From Tetracentron sinense (taxonomy: Eukaryota; Streptophyta; Magnoliopsida; Trochodendrales; Trochodendraceae): 64,000 nucleotides of DNA. The notes under the pieces are model-generated. The model made no database searches. It was not told where the DNA came from and saw only the letters and a program-made list of their open reading frames with translations. Location: NCBI GenBank assembly GCA_015143295.1, contig CM026556.1:19220547-19284546 (forward strand), written 5' to 3'. This document shows, piece after piece, positions 32,965 to 45,197 of the stretch (positions are counted from its first letter, which is position 1; each line of letters opens with the position of its first letter). A program made the translations under genes and the position numbers.

Positions 32965-35286
32965 AGGCGTCTTTTCATCTAAAACCTATTTGTATCTTTC
33001 ATTTTCCATTCATTCTATCATTTTCTTCATTCTGGATCCATCACCTGCTACTAGTACTCCTCCGGCCGGGTACAAGTAAGTCCTAGATATGGACAGTTTG
33101 ATTTTAGATTTATTTAAAAGAATGAGGGCTTTGTTAAAGGATCTAAGATCCTTAATCAGTTGGGCATTTTCTATATATCTTTTTGTTGTAGGGTTTTCTG
33201 AGGCTCGTTTTTGCCTGCAGGGTTCAGAGGGAAGATTGATAAAAGGTTTTTTGTGTTGGATTTGAAATCGGCATTTGCAGGTCTTCATGTACTCTATTTT
33301 GTGTTCATTTGATTCTAGGTTTTGATTTTGCTCCCAATATATCTTTTAGATATATATCAAATCATTAGGGTTTTGTAAGCTTATGTGGTTTCAATTCAGG
33401 GGTTTGAGGGAAATGGAAGTTTTGATGGAGTGGCTGATTGATATTAATATAAGGGTTGCAAATTTAGACTCTGTTTCCAGTTTTCTTTCAGTACATATTT
33501 TGTTCATTTGTAATGGAGATTTTCATTGTTACTGCAAATACTATTCTGTTCATCTTGCAATCTGATAACCTCCTCATTTGGATTTTCGAGACCCTCCCAA
33601 TTCCCATATCTTCATCTTTTTCTTTAGTTTCCCTATCCCTTCCTTCTCCTCATAAGAGAGAAAAGAAATTAGGAAGAAAACAGTACGGATCCTATTCTTG
33701 CTACTCCTTTAAAAAAAAATGTTGGTTATCTTGTGTTGATTTGGTGCTTTCTAATCTTTTTGAATCTTTTCTATTCCTCAATAAGAGTTTGGAAGAGATG
33801 AATGGTGATGAGGGTACGTAGTTGATTGGCATATGTAGTCTTTTTTTTACACTTAAAAGGTCTACAGAGGAGGTATATCTTTTCTATTCCTCAAGGAGAA
33901 GCGTAAGTCTCTTATCTTTCTTTGATTACTTCATTTCTTTTTATTTTACACACCTATTTTTTGCTTTTATGATTTTATCTCATTGTCGTTTTTTGTAAAA
34001 AAAAATTTCTATTGCTTTCTTTTTGGAGGTTTGTTCCTTACAAACAAGAAAATGGAGATTTTGTTTGATGCATTTCTTCCATTTGTCAAACTTTTCATTC
34101 TTATCTCTAGATCTCTTTGAGATCTCTTAGAGAAGAAGGGTTTCAATTGTTCCCCTTTTGTGGCATTATGTTTGTTCCTTGCAAACAATATCGTTCTGTT
34201 GCTTTGGTTGTAGTCCACTAAAATGGTTATTGGATATTGTAATCCAAGCATAACCGTACCAAAACATAAAAGCAAAAGCAAAAAACACAAACAGAACAAC
34301 AAAAACCTAACCCGACTCATCTTCACGTTTTTTTTTTCTATATTTTAAGAATCCAGCCTGATTTTGACAGATTGAAAAATGAGCACCTAGGGTTAATGGT
34401 CTGGTTGGGTTAGGCCATGGGATTTTGATCATAGAGTTGGGCTTGGCTAGGCCTCCAATCCAACTAAACCCACTTAGGGTTGTGCCCTCTAATAGGCCAC
34501 CATATATAAATCCAATTGAAATGTGACTTTCTTTCACAAGGAGCACAATTAGGTTTGTACCCCCATATTTTTTTTTTTTGGGTCAAGGTAACAATACCAC
34601 AAGGCAAAGCTATAGGTAATAGAAGGGAAAACACACACCACTCACGCGACACACACACAGCCACATATTCACTCACTAGAAATAAGGATTCCACAATTAA
34701 TTTTTTATTTAAATGAAATTATATAGTCTTTTGGGTTGTTTCTAGTTTTGATCTTGGTTTCTTCTCAATTGTTTTTCTTGTGTTTTTACTACCAATTAGA
34801 AGTGGGTTTCTAGATATTCAAATGTATATTTCTGTTCCGGGTTATTTATGGCCTATGACTTGGGCTGCAAGGGGAGTTATCAGTCCAAATTTTGTTAGGG
34901 CCTTTATGGGCCTCCGAGCTAATTGCTATGAGATTTTTTTTATATCCAATATTGTCAAGTTATTAAATTTGATTCTTAGGCCAATGTTGGTATTGTTCTT
35001 CTTTATTGCTTTATTTTTTCTTGGGGAGGTGTTTGTGTATTCAAATATGGATTCCTTCACTTCTTGGAAAATGTTTTCATAACTTAGTCGAATGATATGT
35101 TGATTTATTTTTTGAATTGGATTTGTTGGATTTTTTTTTTGCTTCTAGTTCATTTTCAAACATGCATTCACTCTTAGATCTCTCGTTCAATAAACATTGT
35201 GTGCTAAGTGGGTTATTTATCATTTGATAAGATGAATTAGTTATGATTTTGGCTGAAATGTGAGGTTATCGTGAAGGGGTAAGCCG
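32965..35286 (+). other. CACTA 5' region upstream of the TNP2 gene
   Basis: No transposase coding seen. T-rich stretches, several aggttt/ttcag pairs and a run of acacac words at 34630-34660 suggest untranslated leader with introns, but exons cannot be fixed. The short frames here have no known motif. Confidence 0.35.
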
Positions 35287-38200
35287 ATGGATAAAGGTTG
35301 GATGCAGAAGGATAGAGCGAGCCGTGAATATCAAGATGGAGTTCAGGATTTTTTGGATTATGCATTTGCTCGTACAAGTTTTGATGATAAGATCTTGTGT
35401 CCATGTAAGAAATGTTGCAATGTGTTATTAAAGAATCGAGAAGATGTGCATGGTGACTTGTTATGGAATGGGATAATGATCCGTTACACCATTTGGACGA
35501 GCCATGGGGAGGATTTATATGGAGAGGAAGATATTAGTGATGAGTCTGATGGGGGCGATGATATGCATGGAATGTTACAAGATGCATTCGGAATGTCAAA
35601 CTTAGACGATGAGGAGGATAACGATTTGAATGAGCGCAGTACAGATGAGCCAAAGGGGGATGCACATAAATTTTACCAACTCTTGAAGGATGCCGAGGTT
35701 GAACTATACCCAAGTTGCACTAAATTTTCGAAATTATCGTTCCTTGTACGGTTGTTTCACTTGAAGTGTCTTAATGGATGGAGTAACAAATCGTTCGACA
35801 TGTTGCTTGAGTTATTAAAAGAAGCACTTCCTGTTGGTGAATTGTTGCCCAAAAATCACTATGAATCAAAAAAAATCCTTAGGGATCTTGGCTTACATTA
35901 CCGAAAGATAGATGCATGCCCAAATGATTGTATGTTGTACTGGAATGAGTGTGAAAATGCGAATGAATGTGTCGTATGTGGTGAGTCTAGGTGGAAACCA
36001 GTTACATGCCAATCTACTGAACAAGGTTCCATTCTTCCTGCAAAAGATAAGAAAATAGCCATCAAGATTTTGCGTTACTTTCCATTAAAACCGAGGCTTC
36101 AGAGGTTATTTATGTCTTCAAAAACGGCCAAGGACATGAAATGGCATGCTGAGAGTCGTACAAAGGATAGGGTGTTGAGGCATCCAGCTGATTCTGAGGC
36201 GTGGAAAATTTTAGACGAGAAACACCCGTCGTTTGGTTCGGAACCTCGCAATGTTAGACTTGGGTTAGCGAGTGATGGGTTTAATCCTTTTGGTACTATG
36301 AGTATTTCTCATAGCACATGGCCTGTCGTTCTTGTTCCATATAATTTACCTCCATGGATGTGTATGAAGCAAACATTTTTCATGCTATCGTTGCTTATTC
36401 CTGGCCCTAAGGCTCCTGGGAACGACATCGATGTGTATTTACAACCATTGATAGAGGAGTTGAAGGAGTTGTGGACAGATGGAGTTGAGACGTATGATGC
36501 CTATTCAAAACAGAATTTTCGGATGCATGCAGCAGTCTTATGGACTATTAGTGACTTTCCTGCATATGCTAACTTGTCAGGATGGAGCACTAAAGGCGAA
36601 AAGGCATGTCCTTCTTGCAACAAGGACACTTGTTCGATCAGATTACAAAATGGGCGCAAGTCGTGTTACTTGGGACATCGTCGATTCCTACCACTTGATC
36701 ATAAATTTCGACATAATAAGAGTTCTTTTGATGGTAATAAAGAATTAAAACATGCGCCAATTTCGTTAACTGGTGATGATGTGCTCGATCAATTATGCAA
36801 CTACGAACAAATCATTTTTGGTAAAACGGATAAGGATAAGACTGGGAGGAAGAGAAAACAGGATGATTGTAAATTGCCAAAAAATTGGAAGAAGAAGAGT
36901 ATTTTCTTTCAATTACCGTATTGGAAAGATCTTCTATTGCGCCATAATCTGGATGTTATGCACATTGAAAAGAATGTGTGTGATAGCGTGATTGGAACAC
37001 TGTTGAATATGGAGGAGAAAACAAAAGACAACCTGAAGGCTCGCCTTGATCTACAGTTAATGGGTATAAGGGAACGACTTCACCCAAAACCAAATGGTGA
37101 CAGATTGTTACTACCCCCTACATGCTACACAATGTCTTTAGATGAGAAAAGGAAGTTCTGTAAATGCTTGAAGGAGGTAAAGGTTCCAGATAATTATTCG
37201 TCAAACATTTCACGATGTGTTCAGCTCAAACAATGTAGGATCATAGGGTTGAAGAGTCATGATTGCCATATTCTTATGCAACAATTATTTCCGCTTGCAA
37301 TACGTGGACTCTTACCTAAGGATGTGTGTTCAGTTTTGGTTGAGTTGTCCACTTTCTTTAAGCAATTATGTTCCAAGTTGTTGAAGGTGGAGGAGATGGA
37401 AAAACTTGAATCTCAGATTGCTCTAACACTTTGTAAATTGGAAATGATCTTTCCGCCATCATTTTTTGACATTATGGTGCACTTGCCCATTCATCTCGCT
37501 GGAGAGGCCAAGATTGCCGGACCAGTGCAATACCGTTGGATGTATCCAATTGAGAGGTCAGTTTATAAATAATATCAATTTATTATCTACACTTGTATTC
37601 TCATTAACATCTACACTTGTATTCTCATAGGTACTTGCACACACTAAAGTCATATGTGCGCAATAAAAGTTGTCCAGAGGGTTCCATTGCAGAAGGGTAT
37701 CTCTCGGAAGAATGTTTGACATTTTGTTCAAGGTACTTGCATGGGTTAGAGACAAGATTCAACCGACCAGAACGGAATTATGATGGTGGTAATACTGAAT
37801 CATATGGCAAGTTGTCCATTTTCATAGGATCTGGTCGTGCTTTAGGGAAGGCAACCCCACACATGCTAAGTACAGTTGAGTGGGAACAAGCTCGTTTGTA
37901 CGTGCTAAATAACTGTGATGAAGTTGCCCCATTTATTCTGTAAGTCTTCTTGTTTCAATCTACATACTATTTATAAACGGTAGACTTCACATACTCCTTC
38001 AGTTCGAATCATAATTAAGCCATTTATTGTTCAGGAAACACAAGCAAATAATTAAGGATGCACATAGTGGAGACATTAGTGTTAGGGAAATAGACCGCAT
38101 TCATATTAAGGAGTTTGGTGGATGGTTTGAACGTCATGTAAGTGTTAGATATCATATCACTTTTTATTATTAAGTATAACCATAATTGTGCATAACTAAT

Positions 38201-39175
38201 CGTGAAATCTGAATAGGTTTCACAAATGCGACTAGATGGTGAGGAAATAAATGAGCAACTCGAATCGATAGCTTTTGGTCCTGATCGAGCAATGAGGTGT
38301 TTTAAGGGGTACATTGTCAATGGCGTTAGATTCCACACAAAAGATCGCGAGAGGCAAAGAAAAACTCAAAATAGTGGAGTTTTCATATCTGCAGAGACAT
38401 TGAGCTTTGCAAATACGAGAGACTCGAACCCAACTACAGACAATGTCGGCTACTATGGCGTCTTAAATGATATTGTGGAATTACATTATCTCGGTGGAAT
38501 TCGGATCGTATTATTCAAATGCGATTGGTGGGATGTCACGAGCCGTGATGGTAGGGGAATCAAGCAAGATGAATATGGGTTCACCTGTGTGAATGTCACA
38601 CGAACCTTAATGACCAATGAACCTTTTATTCTTGCAAATCAAGCAAAACAAGTTTTTTATATCCAAGACACCATCGATGATAATTGGCGTGTTGTAATAA
38701 AGACACAACCCAGAGACTTATATGAAATGGAGTCGGAAATGGAGCCATTCCAACAAAATGAGCATGAGTTGCACCAAGATTCGATCAACACAGAAGATAT
38801 TAATGATGATGTTGCCACTTGGAATAGGGATGATATTGAAGGAGTTCTTGTTGATGCAAATATGCCTTCAAACTTTTTAACCGGTAAGTATATGTTCAAA
38901 TTATCAAAGAGTTTCTGTTATATCTCCTGAGATTTTAAATCCCTTTTTAGGGTCTTTTGTCTTTCTATATTTGCTTGTGTTTACTGCTCACTAAACACAG
39001 TTGAATTTTTGCATATATGTATGCATATTTTTGAATCTCATTTTTCCGTAGATTATATGCCTGATTATCGATATAAAAAATGGATTAATGTTTTATCATG
39101 TATTAATTGTCTACTTATTTAATCTAAATTCAACCTATTGTCGATATATGTTTAATGATTAATGCAGAGAATTAA
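35287..39175 (+). CDS. CACTA transposase, TNP2 / Transposase_21 family
   Basis: Five predicted exons: 35287-37556, 37631-37939, 38035-38137, 38217-38883 and 39168-39175. All junctions have GT/AG and keep the frame, giving about 1118 residues with no stop. Seen: an N-terminal transposase-associated domain (about 3-77: MDKGWMQKDR, CPCKKC with paired Cys); an acidic linker (about 80-125); the TNP2 domain (about 200-640; NDCMLYWNEC, PADSEAWK, MCMKQTFFMLSLLIPGP, HNLDVMHIEKNVCDS); and a C-terminal region with CDWWDV. It is the DNA-cutting enzyme of the element. If the last intron is not spliced, the protein ends at 38930 instead. Apparent integrity suggests recent activity. Confidence 0.93.
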
Positions 39176-40879
39176 ATAAGTATGAATCGAAGAGGCAAGG
39201 GTGTTAGAATTCAGAGTTCTTTAGCTCCTCCGCCACCAGAGATGGTAGGGGAGGGTCAGAGTCAGTCTCCCCCTACATAGGTTGGGGGGAATGAGGGCAT
39301 ATCTGGTAAGATAACTTAAACTGGTTCAATTAATGTTTATTGTTATTGTTTGTAATTATTGTATACACTTATGACATGATTTTTATTTTTAATTTCCTTA
39401 ATAGGTCTGAGCACTCAAAGGAAGAGGGGTCGAGGGCCCACTAAAGTACTTAAGTTGTTGAATATGGCACCTGGTGAGAAAAAAAAAGCTAAAGTTCAAT
39501 GAGTTTGGTCAGCCGATTGGAGAAAACGTGACCTTGCTTGCTGGCTTATGCGGCGTAGTAGCTAGGAATCCCAATTTTTCTCCATTGCAGGTGGATAAAT
39601 GGTTTCAAATTCCTGACCATGCAAAAGAGAGGATGTGGAGGCACATTCAGGTAAATGTGTTTTTATAATTTGCCATACTTGCAACTCTCCATTTGTTTAT
39701 ATATATATATTTATTACTTTTCAGGAATATTTTGAAGTTGGGAATGAGAGAAAAGATTGGATTATGAAGTCCATTCGAAAAAAATTTAGGGATAACAGAG
39801 CCAAAATGAAGGTATCCTATTCATTATGGGATACAGATGAAGAGCGCATTGCCCATCCACCTGCCAACGTCTCGGTGCCAGATTGGACATGGCTAGTACA
39901 ATATTGGAGTAGTCCAAGAGTGCAGGTATAAATATGTGCATGAATAAAATGTTATTAGCACTTTGTATTTTCCCTTTAAATTGTCGTATTTGTAACTTAT
40001 GTAGGCGATAGCAAAAAGAAATAAAGCTAATCGCAGCAAGCAAACGATGAAACATGCGGGTGGGACGAAGAGTTTTGCCCGATATAGAGACGAAGCTGTA
40101 AGTAAGCTCATTATACTACTAATTCTTTTAAAATTCAGAATTACCTACTGCTTTTAAATTAAATTTACTTTGTGCAAGGATAGACTCAGAGTAGGACAGA
40201 TGGGAGTACACCTACTCAAGTGGATCTCTTCTTCCTCACTCATAGACAGAAGAATGGGCGCGCTGTTGATGAGAGATCCGAGGAAATCATGGTATATAAA
40301 ATGTCAATCTTTTTTAATATTAAAAATATATTTTTGCTTCACTGATTTTTAAATTTTTTTTTTGTAGTCCAAATTTAGAGAGCTGTCCAATTCTAATCAG
40401 GATGGATCTAGCTCCATAAGCGATATCTATACCCATGTGATGGGTCCAGAGCGACATGGTCGGGTACGTGGCTATGGGCTAGGTCCGACACCGACTTCTG
40501 TTTTTGGCTCCTCGTCAAGCCAATACAAAACTAGTTATGAGGAGATGCAAAGTCAGGTGCAAGACATGCATCGACAAATGGAGGAGATGCAGCAAAACAT
40601 GCAAGAAAAAATACAGCAGACTCAACAAGAGACGAAACAAGAGATGATGGCGATGATGCAACAGATGATGTCACAAAGGCGTCAACATCGGTCTGATGAG
40701 GTATGTACACCAATAGGTTTGTGGGTTTTTAGGCTTAGGACCAATTCCAACATTTAGATTGTATTAACATATAAGTGTTAAAAGAGATTGCATAAAAAAC
40801 TTATATTTAATGGGTTGTTTGGATAAACTAACTGCCATTTGTTTGCCTTATTTTTGGTTTTAAAAAACTGCAAGTGACT

Positions 40880-40945
40880 TGTTGGGTGGTGGGTGGTGGT
40901 GGCAGTATGGTGGTGGTGGTGGTGGTGGGTGGTTGGGCGGTGGTA
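40880..40945. repeat. GGT-rich microsatellite
   Basis: Runs of ggtggt and gggtggt within the last intron of the Transposase_24 gene. The minus-strand His-rich frame over it is spurious. Confidence 0.8.
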
Positions 40946-41040
40946 ATATTGTGGGTTTTTGTGTATGTATGTAGATAGAATGTAAAAGAACTGAAAAGGT
41001 GTTATTTTTGATATTGCATACCTGAACAACCATTTTTGTG

Positions 41041-41214
41041 GAAACTTTAAAATTAGCCTGGAAATTGAAAAAATATAGGAGTTTGCAATTCTGATTTTTG
41101 TGTTTTTAATCAAAGGTTACTGAATGAGAAACTTTAAAATTAGCCTGGAAATGGAAAAAATATAGGAGTTTGCAATTCTGATTTTTGTGTTTTTCATCAA
41201 AAGTTACTGAATGA
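41041..41214. repeat. Tandem duplication of an 87-bp unit
   Basis: Units 41041-41127 and 41128-41214 both begin gaaactttaaaattagcctg and differ at about four positions, so the duplication inside the CACTA intron is recent. Confidence 0.85.
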
Positions 41215-42139
41215 GATATGTAAGTTTACTTGCAAGATTTATGGGTTTAAAGCTCAAATAGCTCTTTGTTTTCTCCCAAGATGTTCATGGTGGTTTTAGA
41301 TTCTAAATTTCGATTTTATTGATTTTCAAATATTTGGAGGATAAATTTTTGAGGTAAAATTTGGCGTTGGAAGTAGTAGAATTGAGGAAAAGAAGTGAAG
41401 CACTTGAAATGATATGAAAATGTAAGTTCTTCAAATGTTTTCCAAAGTCCAAATTTTTAGGGACAGTGGCAAAAGATAGTTCATGAAAGTCTATTTGGAG
41501 TTGTTGAATTCTAGTAAGAGAAGTTTCGTGAGTCTTCTGATTTTGGAGGGAAGAAGAGAAAAAGTTTCAGGTTTCTTCAATGAACACTTTTTCTTTCTTT
41601 GTCATTTTATCAACATATTATTTTTATTTTATGGGGGCAAAGGAATCAAGTTAGTTCTTCCCTTATACCCAACTTACTTCCACCTAAAATTTTCACATTC
41701 TATTTACATCCAATTTAGCTTCATTTTTTTAATATAAAAATATCAATCAAGAAATTTGAGATACCCATACCCACAAGTTTGTGGGTTTTTGTGCTTCATA
41801 TTCTTTAATTATATGTTTATATGAATTGTTAAAAGAAAAATCTAATTATTTTATCATTCTTTTGTTTGTAGGAGGCAGATGGAGATTGATGATAAGATGG
41901 AGCTTTTATATTTTAAATATTTTTATTTTGTTATGACTTTTTTGTATAAACAGTTGACTTGTAATTTTAGGGAACGATGTTTTTGAAGTATGATTTATAC
42001 CGTGGTGCAATATATGGTATATTTTGATTTGGATGAATTGTGTTTATATTTTGTCTGAATGTGTATTTATACAGGTTAATGAAAATGGAAAAATATTTTA
42101 ATTGAACGAGAAATAAATTAATAATTTAAAAAAAAAATC

Positions 42140-42450
42140 AACTTTAGCGGGGGCCAGTGGCTACCGCTATAAGTCAATTCCATACCTTTAACATTTAGCA
42201 GGGGTCAACGGCCGCCGCTATAGGTTGACAAAATTTGTTGGAAAAACATAATTAGCGGTGAATCTTGGCTGCCGCTAAAGGTCCTTATTAACAGCGGCGG
42301 CCACCAGGCCGCCGCTATATATATATAGCGACAAGTTATTTAGTGTCGGCTAGCGGCGACCACGTGGCCGCCGCTAAAGGTTATAGCGGCGGGAATTGAG
42401 GTTTTTAGCGGCGGCCTTGGCCCCCGCTAAAAGTGTTGTTTCTTGTAGTG
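42140..42450 (+). repeat. Right subterminal repeats of the CACTA
   Basis: At least seven copies of a word like agcggcggcc or gccgccgctaaagg in both orientations, ending in the terminal repeat. Two opposite copies flank a short (TA)n stretch at 42316-42328 that could form a hairpin. Confidence 0.8.
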
Positions 42451-43240
42451 TTTATCTATGAAGAAGTTGCATTCCTCCATCGCGATGAACTAATTTCCAC
42501 TCTATGGTTTCGATGAAACCCTAGCCAAGTAACTGTATCGTTTTATTTTGTTTTATTTTTGATTTCTTAGTTGTAAGACATTGATTGCATAATCGATTAA
42601 CCGAATTCGGTTGTTTGAAAACAACCCTCTCATTATGCAATCAATAAGGGTTAAAGGGAGCACGTGTTGGACTGTGGATGTGATTGAACTCTCCCCAAGT
42701 TCAATTGTGATTGGTTGTGATTCGATCTCAGATGGGTGCCCCACAACTTTTGATTTTAAAAAAAGTTTACTAAGGATTTAGAATCCTCTACTGTTATAGC
42801 CAGACTCTTTGGAGTTGTTTGCAACCCACAAGTTAACAAGACGTCCTTTTTAATACCTCTTGATTGTGAATAAGATTCACTCCCTTAGGGTTCGACCACC
42901 TAACCTTGGCTTCTAAAAGAAAAAAAATAACTCTAAAGGTTAAAATTGTTAACTAAGTTAAAATACTTCTGTTGTAACCGAACTCTAAGGAGTTTGGTTA
43001 TAATCGTAAATAATTAGTTATGGGGAAGCTGTCTCATTGAATTAAAAAAATCTTTTAATTATTTAATAGAGCATAGTCATTGGACAAGGGGCACCTGCTG
43101 ACTTTTTAAAAAATATTATATTGTATTATTTAATAGGGCATAACCATTGGGTAATGAGACAATTACTCCCGTAAACAAGGAGAAACAGTACTTGTAGTAT
43201 ATGTACAAAATGTATGGATAAAATGACCCATAAACTTAGT
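42451..43240 (+). other. Remainder of the gypsy LTR and intergenic DNA
   Basis: The first part (to about 42747) continues the LTR cut at 32599, with an inverted pair (ttgattgcataat / attatgcaatcaa near 42582-42645). Beyond, AT-rich DNA holds a phrase cttagggttcgaccacctaa near 42886 that also resembles the foldback family. No gene is seen. Confidence 0.4.
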
Positions 43241-43345
43241 CGTCAAATTTTTTTTTGGGGCTTTGCCCCTGAAACCCCATCCCTTAAACCAAATGTGCCC
43301 CCTATAGTGAATTTCTGGCTCCGCCCTTGGCTGAGAGGCTTTTCA
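43241..43345. mobile_element. Fragment of a hAT-type end
   Basis: The stretch ggggctttgcccctgaaacc to ttctggctccgcccttgg carries a ggctccgccc word that matches the inverse of the terminal repeat GGGGCGGAGCC of the hAT at 43649. Only one end is seen, so it is a decayed or partial copy. Confidence 0.35.
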
Positions 43346-43389
43346 AAAAAAAAAAAAAAATATTTCATTGTAATTGTTGGATTTGTAAA

Positions 43390-43648
43390 GTAAGAGTGCC
43401 TAATATATTTTCTGAAAATTGAGGGGGTCAATGTGTATTTTTTTCATATCTCAAGAAGTGTAAATGTAATTTCTCCAAAATAATTTAAGAGGTTATTTTG
43501 GAATTTTATAGAGTTTATTGCATGACATTAGCAAATCTATCAGTTGACTGACGGAAGGGATGTAAGTGTCATTATTTTGAAAAGTAAGGATACCTAATAT
43601 TTTGTGAAAACTGAGGGGTTTATGTGTATTTTCATCAAACCTCATGGG
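43390..43648. repeat. Diverged direct repeat, about 195-bp offset
   Basis: gtaagagtgcctaatatatt...aatgtgtatt...gtgtaaatgtaatttctc (43390-43475) is repeated as gtaaggatacctaatatttt...tatgtgtatt (43587-43640) and gtgtaaatgtaatttctc (44264-44281). The second copy is split by the hAT element, which gives an independent view of the empty site. Confidence 0.65.
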
Positions 43649-44256
43649 TAGGGGCGGAGCCAAGAAATTTTCATTTAGGGGGGGGGCGGTGAAATAACGT
43701 ATAAAAAAATTAATGGATTTGAGGGTATGGAATTTGGGGGTTCGGAGACGTAGACCCCAATAAATTTTTTTTGGAGTAATATTTTTATTTTGAGATTTTT
43801 TTCCTCGGCAATGTCCTTGAGGTCACCACGTGTCCCTATTAATACCCCTTAACTATGGTTAAGATTCACCCACCTATCCTTGGTTTTTAAAAATTATATA
43901 AATTTTTTTTTCAATCCCTAACTAAAATTTACTAACTCCTAAGGTTAAAAAAAATTTAATATATATTTTTTTTAAAAAGTAAGGATAAGTAGCTGAACCC
44001 TAAGATTGAATGAATTTTAACCATAATTAAAGTGTGTCAATAGGGACATGTGGCGACCTAAATGACATAACCGCACTCCATTAGAGGGCCCACTAGATAT
44101 TTGACAAGAAAATTGAGTAGGGGGGGGGGGGGCGCTACATAGACAAAATAATTTTGAGGGGCAAGTATATTCAAAAAATTAAAATAAATTGAGGGCCCAC
44201 CACTTCATACCAATGAAGGGATTACAAAAAAAAATTTGGGGGCCCCTCCGCCCCTG
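43649..44256. mobile_element. Non-autonomous hAT element, 608 bp
   Basis: Perfect 8-bp duplication ctcatggg (43641-43648, 44257-44264). Ends TAGGGGCGGAGCCAAG and the inverse of CCCTCCGCCCCTG, typical hAT-like termini. There is no transposase. The interior contains a foldback related to 23166-23515: ggtcaccacgtgtcccta near 43821 and tagggacatgtggcgacc near 44041 are inverses. Confidence 0.85.
43797..44070. mobile_element. Foldback MITE, copy 2, within the hAT
   Basis: Inverted arms: aggtcaccacgtgtccctat / atagggacatgtggcgacct, ttaactatggttaagattca / ttttaaccataattaaa, and cctatccttgg / aaggatiag-type arms, with an AT loop. It shares the cgccacgtgtcc and accccttaac words with copy 1. Confidence 0.5.
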
Positions 44257-44282
44257 CTCATGGGTGTAAATGTAATTTCTCT

Positions 44283-45110
44283 TAAAAAAAAAAAAAAAAG
44301 TTTTTATATCGCTTTTTTAGCGGCTTCGATTCTGGACAAAAGAATCTTATATCCCAATTCGCGGGTCTTCTTAGCTTTCACACCCTTTCTTCTCCCGTCG
44401 TCTTTATCTCCCATCAAAACAAAACTTTAACGTGGGTCCCACTCCCCAAAAAACACATACCACGGCACACGTGGCCTCACACCCGTCGCTCTTTTTTCTT
44501 TATCGTACGACACCATTCCTCCACTCCTTGTCTCTTCCTCCCACCTTACCTTACATGGCTACCCTGCTTCTGCAGAAACAGCAGCACCAGAAGCCACCAC
44601 CAGGTCTGATGAAACCCTAACTTCCCCATCGCTCTTCTATCCCTCATTTGTTTTAATTCCCGTTTGGATTAAAACCTTGTTTTTTTTCTTTGCAAAAGCA
44701 TCGATGTTCTTATATAATATTTTTTTTGAAAATTGATCGTTTGAACTACTTTTTTTTTTGTTTTGGAAAATTTCTTATACACACTTTTTTTTTTTTCCTG
44801 AAATTTGATAAACTCAACTGCTAAAAATGGTGTTTTTTTCCCTCCCTTTTAGTACCTGGAATCAATGGAATTGAAGTTCTACTAAATCAGAAAATTTTGA
44901 ATAAATGGGTCTTTTATCTTTCATTTTCGTTTCTGCTTGATGAATTCGAAAACTTTGGTTTTTTTTTTTGTTTCTGCATAGTTCTGTGTACTAACATGAC
45001 TTGTTTTTCCTCCCTCTTTTTAAAATTTTTGTGGGGTCTCTTATTTAATTGAATTTAGGGTTTCTGTTATTGATATCTGTTACATCTGCAAGTTCCTGTG
45101 TTGTTTACAG
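44283..45110 (+). promoter_or_regulatory. Upstream region and probable 5' leader of the SKP2-like gene
   Basis: A TATA-like tttttatatcg is at about 44300, followed by CT-rich DNA. A GT-type site after ccaccag (44603) and a clear acceptor (tgttgtttacag, ending 45110) would delimit a leader intron of about 0.5 kb rich in T runs. An upstream ATG at 44554 opens a short frame not joined to the main protein. This structure is inference. Confidence 0.4.
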
Positions 45111-45167
45111 ATGGATGGAGGTGTTGGTGAGAGAAGTGAAATGGTTGGAGAAAGATTGAGGATTTAG
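45111..45167 (+). other. Upstream ORF in the SKP2-like leader
   Basis: ATG at 45111, immediately after the predicted acceptor, opens 18 codons ending in TAG at 45165-45167. The main ATG is 30 bases downstream in another frame. Such uORFs can reduce translation of the main frame; no function is shown here. Confidence 0.4.
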
Positions 45168-45197
45168 ATTTGTGTTTTGCTTGGTGGTGGAGGAAAG

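Larger units (their letters stand above)
39182..41889 (+). pseudogene. Second CACTA gene, Transposase_24 (Ptta/En/Spm) family, broken
   Basis: Seven exons can be traced: 39182-39305, 39405-39650, 39725-39925, 40005-40097, 40190-40291, 40368-40700, 41872-41889. The conserved parts are KFNEFGQPIGENVTLLAGL, VSYSLWDTDEERIAHPP with WTWLVQYW, FLTHRQKNGRAVDE, and a C-terminal Gln/Met-rich coiled coil (40540-40690). Two lesions break it: a TAG in exon 1 (39278-39280), and a run of nine A (39479-39487) that puts the following conserved block one base out of frame. It starts only seven bases after the TNP2 stop. In this family the second protein binds element ends. Confidence 0.85.
32600..42450 (+). 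mobile_element. Complete CACTA (En/Spm-type) transposon, 9851 bp
   Basis: Terminal inverted repeats CACTACAAGAAAACTCACTT and the inverse of TGTTGTTTCTTGTAGTG, with a 3-bp target duplication ttt (32597-32599, 42451-42453). Both ends carry dense GC-rich subterminal repeats built on gcggcggcc and ccgctaaa words (about 32630-32960 and 42140-42425). It encodes a TNP2-type transposase (35287-39175) and a Transposase_24-type protein (39182-41889), the two usual CACTA genes, both on the plus strand. It is inserted in the 3' LTR of a gypsy element. Confidence 0.95.

Noticed and set aside
32707-32978. Overlapping frames of 77-85 residues on both strands
   Set aside because: They cover the GC-rich subterminal repeats of the CACTA element and are not a separate gene.
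34516-35082. Plus-strand frames of 66 and 100 residues upstream of TNP2
   Set aside because: They lack known motifs, are T-rich and lie in the likely leader or intron region of the CACTA element.
40778-41113. His-rich minus-strand frame
   Set aside because: Produced by the GGT microsatellite in a transposase intron.
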